DNA from: JAQBQB01 sp963757185
Lineage (GTDB): Bacteria; Gemmatimonadota; Gemmatimonadetes; Gemmatimonadales; Gemmatimonadaceae
Direction of reading: 5' to 3'
DNA length: 64,000 bases
NCBI GenBank assembly: GCA_963757185.1
Contig: CAVWQI010000002.1
Coordinates: 806,001-870,000 of the forward strand
The stretch's first letter is position 1; each line of letters starts with the position of its first letter. Below the pieces are notes generated by a model. The model searched no databases. It was not told the origin of the DNA and saw nothing but the letters and a program-made list of their open reading frames with translations. A program made the position numbers and the translations under genes. Below, one piece after another: positions 58,892 through 64,000 of the stretch.

Positions 58892-61800
58892 CTGCTGCGA
58901 GCCAGGCTTTCCGTTGCCTTGCCCCGCGCCGTTGGCCTGCTGCTGTCCGCGGCCCTGACCTTGGCCACCCTGGCCTTGCTGTCCCTGCTGACCCTGGCCC
59001 TGTCCCTGTTGTCCTTGTTGTCCTTGGCCTTGCTGGCCCTGTTGACCCTGCCCTTGCCCTTGCCCCTGTTGGCCCTGGCCTTGAGCCTGGCCCTGGCCTT
59101 GAGCCTGGCCCTGGCCTTGAGCCTGGCCCTGACCGCGCTGTCCTTGCTGTCCTTGGGCCTGCCCTTGACCCTGCTGCCCTTGCTGTCCCTGCGCCTGGCC
59201 CTGGCCTTGTTGCCCTTGCTGTCCCCTCCCTTGCCGCGCTCGCCCTGCTGGCCCTGACCCTGACCCTGGCCCTGCTGTCCAGACTGGCCCTGCTGTAGAC
59301 GACGACCCTGATCCGCCCCCTGACCGGCCGCGCCACCCTGGTCGGCGCGCTGTCGCATGCGTTCGTCCATCGACTCGAGTCCACGCACCAAGTCGCGCGT
59401 CTTGTCGGCGGCCTGCGCCTGCTGCCGCTGACCGTTGCCGTTTTGCGCGGCCGACTGCGCCTGTTGCATTCGCTGACCGAGATCGGCGATGTCACCCGCG
59501 ATCTGCGGTTCGGTCGAGTTGAGCCACTCCGCCGGCGCCGTGCGGGCCGCGCCGCTGGAGTAGCGAAGCTTCTCTTCCGTCTTTCGACCGCGCAGCGTGT
59601 CCGCCGCGCCGCCCAGGGCGCGCGACAAGTCCTTCTGATCGCGCCGGCTGTCGTTCGACATGCGGTCGAGCTGCGACTTGAGATCCTTTACTTCGTTTGC
59701 CATCGCCGCCTTTTGATCGGCGATCGACTGCTGGAGGTCCTTCATCTGTTGCTGCGAGCCGGCGGCTCCGCCGGACGCTCCGCTCTGCGCCTGGGTGAGC
59801 TTTTGTTCGTCGGACTGCACCTTCTTTTCCTGGTCGGCGAGCTGTTGCGCCGTCTTCATCGCATCGCTGAGATCGCGCGACGAACGGCCGTTGCGCTCCT
59901 GGTCGAGCAGGCGACGCGCGTCGCTCAGCGCCTTGTCCGCCTGCGCGGCATCACCCGACCCTCGGCTGCCGTTCGCGGCCGCGCGACGCATGGCGTCCGC
60001 CGCGTCCTGGAGACGACGCGCGGCGTCGGCCAACGGTTGATTCTGCTGCTCGCGCGCGAGACGCTCGAGCTTGTGCGCTTCGTCTTCCGTCTGCTGCGCG
60101 AGATCGCGCTGGCCCTGGCCGCCGGACGCGCCCGACTGACCCATTCGGGAAAGACTGTCGGCCTTGGCGCGCGCGCGTTCGTTCTCCTGCTGTTCGCGCG
60201 CGGCGAGCTGGCGCAGCTTCTCCGCAGTTTCGTCGACCTGGTTGTCGGCCTGCTGCTGCTGTTGCTGCTGCTGGCCGCGCTGCAAGGTCTCGTACTGATT
60301 GCGGATCTTGTCTTTCTGGAGCTCGAAAATGTCGGCGAGATCCTTCGCGTCGGTGCGATTGCCGCCACCGCCGCCCCCGCCACCTCCTCCCATGGAAACC
60401 TGGATCTCCCTGAATACGGCCTCGGCTCGCTGCAACTGCGCGAGCGCGCGCTCCTCAGGCTGACGCGCGGACGTCGGTGACCCCTTCGAGAGATTCTTCT
60501 CGGCCGTGTCCATCTCGGCGGCCGCCTTCGGCAGGATCTGCGCGATCTTGCTCCACGCGCTGTCGCCCTGCGCGATGCCACGCTCGACGAGCCGGCTCGC
60601 CAGCTGGCTGGTCTGCTCGCGCAGCCGCTGCTGCGACAACCGGATCGTGGCGAGGTTCTCGTCCAGCGACTTCTTGTCGGTCTGCGCGCTGTCGCGCGCG
60701 GTCTTGAACGTCGCGGCAATGATCTCGCGCTGCGTCTGAGAGAGCTGGTTCGCGTCGTTCTGCTGGCCGCCGCCGCCACCACCGCCGCCGCCCTGTTGCT
60801 GGCGGTATTCGTTTTCGAATGGGCGAACCTGCAGGAAGTAGATGTCGGTGGACGCGCCCTGCGCGCCGGTCACCGCGTTGTTGTCGGTGGCGTGCGCGTA
60901 GTACGAGACCACGTCGCCCGGCTCGAGCTTGAGACCCTCGAGCATGAACGTGTAGCCCGCCGAGATGTCTTTGATCGCCTTGGTGCCGTCGTGCAACGAC
61001 ATCGTCTGATCGGGCCCGCCGTTCACCGAGTAGTGAAGGTCGACCTTCGCGACGCCGTAGTCGTCCTGCGCCCGGACCTCCGTGTACACCTCGTCGACGG
61101 AGAGCACCTTCGAGTCGCGGCCGGGCTTGGTGAACTGCACCGTCGGCGGGCGATCGGGGAGCACGTCGATCGTGTAGTTGAGCGAGCCGGTGACCATGCG
61201 CCCATCCGGTCCCTGCAGCTCGACCTTGTAGAAGCCCGGCTGGTTGACGCGCAGCATCGCCATCAGCTTGCCGTCTTCGGTCGGCACGAGCTTGAGCGTG
61301 TCACCGCCCTCGACGACGATCCGGCCGCCGGTCGTCGGCACGGTCGGCGCGACGCGCACCCGGACGAGCGTGCCCTTGAGCGCAGCGATGTCGCCTGTGC
61401 TGTCGACGTCGTTCGGCGGGAGCTGCGTGTACGCCGGATACCGATATTGAAGGTCGATCTGCTTGACGAACGGCAGGTTCGATACGTCGAGCGTGTACGT
61501 GTTCGACCGAATCCCGTTCGCCTCGACGGAGTACTGCGTCTTGGAGCCGATGTCAAAGAGACGGAACGCGAACACGCCGTTCGAGTCGGCGGTCATCGGC
61601 AGATGCGTCCACGCCGTCGAGTCGGCCGGGCGCACAAGCAGCTCGACGCGATCCGACTGGAAGCCGCGCAGGTTCGCCGAGATCATCTGGTCGCCGCCCT
61701 TCGCGACGGTGGCATTCCCCGGCTCGACGGAGATGCTGAACAGCGTCGAGGCGACATCGCCGCGCCACGGAGCCGCGACCAGCTTGAGGCCGTTCCTCAG

Positions 61801-62343
61801 CGCCGGCGGTCCGAAAATCGTGAGCAGCATCGCCGCGCCGAGCACCGCGGCGAGAATTCCACCGTTCATCTTCAACTCGCCGGCATCGATCGCCTTGCCG
61901 TCGCCGGCGAGACGCACCCGCTCGAGCGCGGTACGCGTCAATCGGTCGATCAGGGCCGGCGATCGGATCGAGATGCTCTCGGCGCGCGCGCTGTTTTGCA
62001 TCTCGACGGCGGTGATCACGCTCGCCTTGAGCGACCGCTCGTGCTCCTCCAGATAGAGCGCCACCTGCGCGTCGTGCAGCTTGGGCAGGAGCGGCCGCAC
62101 GATGAACCAGGCGGTCATGCCTAGAATCGTCGCGATCGCCACGATCCGCACGGCGAGGACGACGCCGTCGGCGTAGTGGAACGCGTTCATCAGCACACCG
62201 CCGAGCGCGACGAGAGCCCATCCGGCCGCGATGGTGATGGCCGCGCCCCGCAGCGCGAGCTTGGCGCGATACCGAGCGCGCACGCCCCGCACTACACCGA
62301 GGAGCTGCCCCTGCTCGCCACTCGTCCCGTGAACGCTTTCCAT
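58888..62343 (-). CDS. DUF4175-family membrane protein (frameshifted in its Gln/Gly-rich tail)
   Basis: 1151 residues as read. Three membrane helices near residues 33-53, 64-88 and 162-182 precede a periplasmic domain of Ig-like strands (200-520), then coiled-coil helices rich in Gln and Ala (540-1010). At residue about 1039 (run of four C at 59223-59226) the Gln/Gly repeats turn into Arg/Lys/Ala. One additional G restores the family frame through 58466, giving 1292 residues. DUF4175 proteins occur beside MoxR, DUF58 and BatA genes in aerotolerance-type clusters, as here. Sequence error or true slippage cannot be told apart. Confidence 0.85.
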   Translation of the reverse strand: MESVHGTSGEQGQLLGVVRGVRARYRAKLALRGAAITIAAGWALVALGGVLMNAFHYADGVVLAVRIVAIATILGMTAWFIVRPLLPKLHDAQVALYLEEHERSLKASVITAVEMQNSARAESISIRSPALIDRLTRTALERVRLAGDGKAIDAGELKMNGGILAAVLGAAMLLTIFGPPALRNGLKLVAAPWRGDVASTLFSISVEPGNATVAKGGDQMISANLRGFQSDRVELLVRPADSTAWTHLPMTADSNGVFAFRLFDIGSKTQYSVEANGIRSNTYTLDVSNLPFVKQIDLQYRYPAYTQLPPNDVDSTGDIAALKGTLVRVRVAPTVPTTGGRIVVEGGDTLKLVPTEDGKLMAMLRVNQPGFYKVELQGPDGRMVTGSLNYTIDVLPDRPPTVQFTKPGRDSKVLSVDEVYTEVRAQDDYGVAKVDLHYSVNGGPDQTMSLHDGTKAIKDISAGYTFMLEGLKLEPGDVVSYYAHATDNNAVTGAQGASTDIYFLQVRPFENEYRQQQGGGGGGGGGQQNDANQLSQTQREIIAATFKTARDSAQTDKKSLDENLATIRLSQQRLREQTSQLASRLVERGIAQGDSAWSKIAQILPKAAAEMDTAEKNLSKGSPTSARQPEERALAQLQRAEAVFREIQVSMGGGGGGGGGGNRTDAKDLADIFELQKDKIRNQYETLQRGQQQQQQQQADNQVDETAEKLRQLAAREQQENERARAKADSLSRMGQSGASGGQGQRDLAQQTEDEAHKLERLAREQQNQPLADAARRLQDAADAMRRAAANGSRGSGDAAQADKALSDARRLLDQERNGRSSRDLSDAMKTAQQLADQEKKVQSDEQKLTQAQSGASGGAAGSQQQMKDLQQSIADQKAAMANEVKDLKSQLDRMSNDSRRDQKDLSRALGGAADTLRGRKTEEKLRYSSGAARTAPAEWLNSTEPQIAGDIADLGQRMQQAQSAAQNGNGQRQQAQAADKTRDLVRGLESMDERMRQRADQGGAAGQGADQGRRLQQGQSGQQGQGQGQGQQGERGKGGDSKGNKARARRRDSKGSRVKGRPKDSKDSAVRARLKARARLKARARLKARANRGKGKGRVNRASKAKDNKDNRDRARVSRDSKARVAKVRAADSSRPTARGKATESLARSR
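59073..59126. repeat. 18-bp tandem repeat, three exact copies
   Basis: The unit ccctggccttgagcctgg begins at 59073, 59091 and 59109. On the minus strand in the corrected frame it encodes the repeated hexapeptide GQAQGQ. It is part of a longer low-complexity tract (about 58900-59290), so its copy number may vary. Confidence 0.75.
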
Positions 62344-62371
62344 GGTCCTCCCCCTTTCCCGCTCTCCTTCG

Positions 62372-64000
62372 TCAGCTCGTCGCGCGCGAGAGGCGATTCG
62401 AGACCGCCGTCTCGCCGGCTAGCACCAGTACCGCGACGAGCAAGAGATACCACCACAGCCGTTGACGACGCTCCTGATCCTGCGGCGTCGCGGCGTTGAA
62501 GTCACTCCCTGCCTGCTGCTGGGCGCTCGCCGACGTCACGGCGGCGACCATATCCTGCGGATCAAGATGCGACAGATCCGATTCGGTTGCATCGATGTTC
62601 ACCGCGATGGGCCGTCCGCTGCCGACAGGCGTGTCACGGCCGCGCAACTCGTAGAACCCGCGCTCGTGCAGCGTGGCGAGGTGATTGGGCCCCGTCGCGG
62701 TAACGCGCTGCTTCGCGCCCGACGGCGATTCCAGCGTCAGCTCGGTGAGGCTGTCCGCGGTGCGTCCACCGAGAAATGGCGCGGTCAACTCGCCATGCCG
62801 CGACAGGTCGAGCACCTCGCCCGTCACGAACGACGGACGCGGATCGATGTAGCGGCCGACGTGCTTACCAAACTGGTGCACGAACGGGAGGAAGACGGGC
62901 TGTAGCGGCAGGTTCGTCCAGTACGAGTCGATCGTCGACGCCCACACGACGACACGTCCGCTACCGACTGCCCGCTCGACGAGCGCCGGCGATCCGTCGT
63001 CGAAGCGCGCCGAGATCAGCGCGCCAGGCGACGGCGTCAGTGCTCGATACCTATAAAAGCGCGCGGTCGTGAAGTCGCCGCTTCGCGGAGCGTTGAACAG
63101 CTCGAACACCGGGCTCGCATAGTCGATCGACGACAAGCTTCCGCCCGCGTCGGAGGCCCGGTCGACGACTGGGCCGATCGTCGCGGGAAGCATCGCCCGC
63201 CACGCCTGCGCCCAAGTCTCAGTTCGTTCCGCGCCGGGCACGAACACGATCCCACCGCCTTCGTCGAGCACCGCCTTCAGCTGTTGGCCAACCGCGCCCG
63301 TCGGCGACGGAGGCGCAACCTCGTCGAGCACGACCAGCGACCGCCCGTCGACATCCCTCGGCGTGAGCGCACCGATCGACTTTACGTCCACGCGGAAGCT
63401 CGGCCGGTCGCCGATCGACAGCGCGCGGCTCATGTACAAGCTCTGGTTCGTGCGCGGCGAGTTCGGCTCGACGATCAATACGGGGACGGACGCGTCGGGC
63501 GCGATCGTGAAGTTGCTCACGTCGTCGAGCGTGAGTGAATCAGGGGTGATGCTGATCGAGGCCTTGGTCGGTGCGTTCGGCACCGGTATCGACGTGAACG
63601 CCACCTGGAGGGCGCCGCTCGCCGGCACGTTGACGTGCTGGGTCTGCACCGTTCGTCCGCCGACCGACAGGGTCGCGGAGACGGGTCGCGCGGTAGTTCC
63701 CGTGTTGATGAGCCGCGTCGCCACGCTCACGTGGTCGCGGACTCCGTTGCTGTCGCGGTCGGTCACGGGTTGCGTGACGGCGACATCCGCCGCCGCCGAG
63801 CCGCCGACGTCTATCGGCGTGATGCTCGTGCCGCGCGGAAAGACGATCTCGTTGTGGTTTGCCCAGGCGTTTTTCTGGAAGTCGGAGACGACGACCACCT
63901 CGCGCTGAGGAAGCGTGGACGCCGAGATGATCTGAGACGCGAGCTTGAGTGCGGGGGCGTACTTCGTTCCTTCGTCGCCGAGCTTCGCGGCTCCGATCGC
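62372..64000 (-). CDS. BatA/vWA-type membrane protein, N-terminus beyond the window
   Basis: The frame is open from base 64000 to the stop at 62372-62374, so it continues past the window. The visible 542 residues include the end of a von Willebrand A-like fold (EVVVVSDFQK), a beta domain with transglutaminase-like and GATase-like segments (VPVLIVEPNSP, GGIVFVPGAERT, GSGRVVVWASTIDSYWTN) and a C-terminal membrane helix (WWYLLLVAVLVLAGETAV). This is typical of BatA-like proteins next to DUF4175. The gene ends 29 bases before the DUF4175 start; the two are probably co-transcribed. Confidence 0.82.
   Translation of the reverse strand, partial: AIGAAKLGDEGTKYAPALKLASQIISASTLPQREVVVVSDFQKNAWANHNEIVFPRGTSITPIDVGGSAAADVAVTQPVTDRDSNGVRDHVSVATRLINTGTTARPVSATLSVGGRTVQTQHVNVPASGALQVAFTSIPVPNAPTKASISITPDSLTLDDVSNFTIAPDASVPVLIVEPNSPRTNQSLYMSRALSIGDRPSFRVDVKSIGALTPRDVDGRSLVVLDEVAPPSPTGAVGQQLKAVLDEGGGIVFVPGAERTETWAQAWRAMLPATIGPVVDRASDAGGSLSSIDYASPVFELFNAPRSGDFTTARFYRYRALTPSPGALISARFDDGSPALVERAVGSGRVVVWASTIDSYWTNLPLQPVFLPFVHQFGKHVGRYIDPRPSFVTGEVLDLSRHGELTAPFLGGRTADSLTELTLESPSGAKQRVTATGPNHLATLHERGFYELRGRDTPVGSGRPIAVNIDATESDLSHLDPQDMVAAVTSASAQQQAGSDFNAATPQDQERRQRLWWYLLLVAVLVLAGETAVSNRLSRATS

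Noticed and set aside
59041..59300. The repetitive tract was considered as a CRISPR array
   Set aside because: The repeats have no spacers, are in coding frame and encode Gln/Gly.
1..64000. Phage, integrase, transposase or secretion-system genes
   Set aside because: No recognisable integrase, capsid, terminase or transposase motif was seen on either strand; only non-coding palindromic elements suggest mobility.

Overview
The window is high-GC DNA from a Gram-negative, probably aerobic bacterium. I infer Gemmatimonadota, with Acidobacteriota as the second choice. The reasons are: repeated PadR-regulator plus ADOP-type (FtsX/MacB) permease modules; TonB-dependent receptors and secreted proteins with carboxypeptidase-regulatory-like domains; PknB-like Ser/Thr kinases; many small lipoproteins; and a BatA/DUF4175 cluster. 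No rRNA, tRNA, CRISPR array, integrase or transposase was recognised.

Layout. 1-4025: the end of a secreted protein, an MsbA-like ABC exporter, a PadR gene followed by a wrecked ADOP permease, and a DUF3108 protein. 4194-14840: a very large TonB-dependent receptor, a palindromic element, a lone ADOP permease, a secreted M28 peptidase, a small outer-membrane barrel, a DinB protein and a plug-only regulatory-like protein. 15047-21831: two Ser/Thr kinases enclosing a Tat-exported MsrB and an HExxH protein, then two lipoproteins and an acetyltransferase. 21832-22697 has no confident gene but holds a strong terminator. 22698-26923: a membrane-anchored small protein, a cytochrome c lipoprotein, a DUF1080 hydrolase, a 237-bp nested palindrome, bacilliredoxin, a GroES-like protein and an APC permease. 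27165-34875: a lipoprotein, an ECF sigma factor divergent from a FecR/STN-receptor pair, methylmalonate-semialdehyde dehydrogenase and a periplasmic protein.

34902-45888 is almost entirely minus-strand: a membrane protein, a Rieske oxygenase, a PQQ dehydrogenase, a frameshifted GMC oxidoreductase with its Tat-exported small subunit, signal peptidase I, a SWIB protein, a secreted alpha/beta hydrolase, endonuclease IV and a lipoprotein. 45962-56320: P5C dehydrogenase, two mirror-image PadR/ADOP modules around a long palindromic operator candidate, a CsbD protein, and an ornithine-cyclodeaminase-like plus threonine-dehydratase-like pair. 56556-64000: an SPFH-GYF_2 fusion, a zinc-ribbon protein, a DUF4175 membrane protein split by a one-base slip in a Gln/Gly-rich tract, and a truncated BatA-type protein.

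Themes. The cell takes up large substrates through TonB receptors, oxidises substrates in the periplasm (PQQ, GMC and cytochrome c proteins), and may cleave glycosides oxidatively (GMC plus small subunit, and the DUF1080 hydrolase). It also controls envelope transporters with PadR modules. Start codons were often moved inward from the longest open frame where a signal peptide, Shine-Dalgarno or promoter argued for it. The two intragenic frameshifts could be sequencing errors. All family names come from reading motifs by eye; no database search was run.
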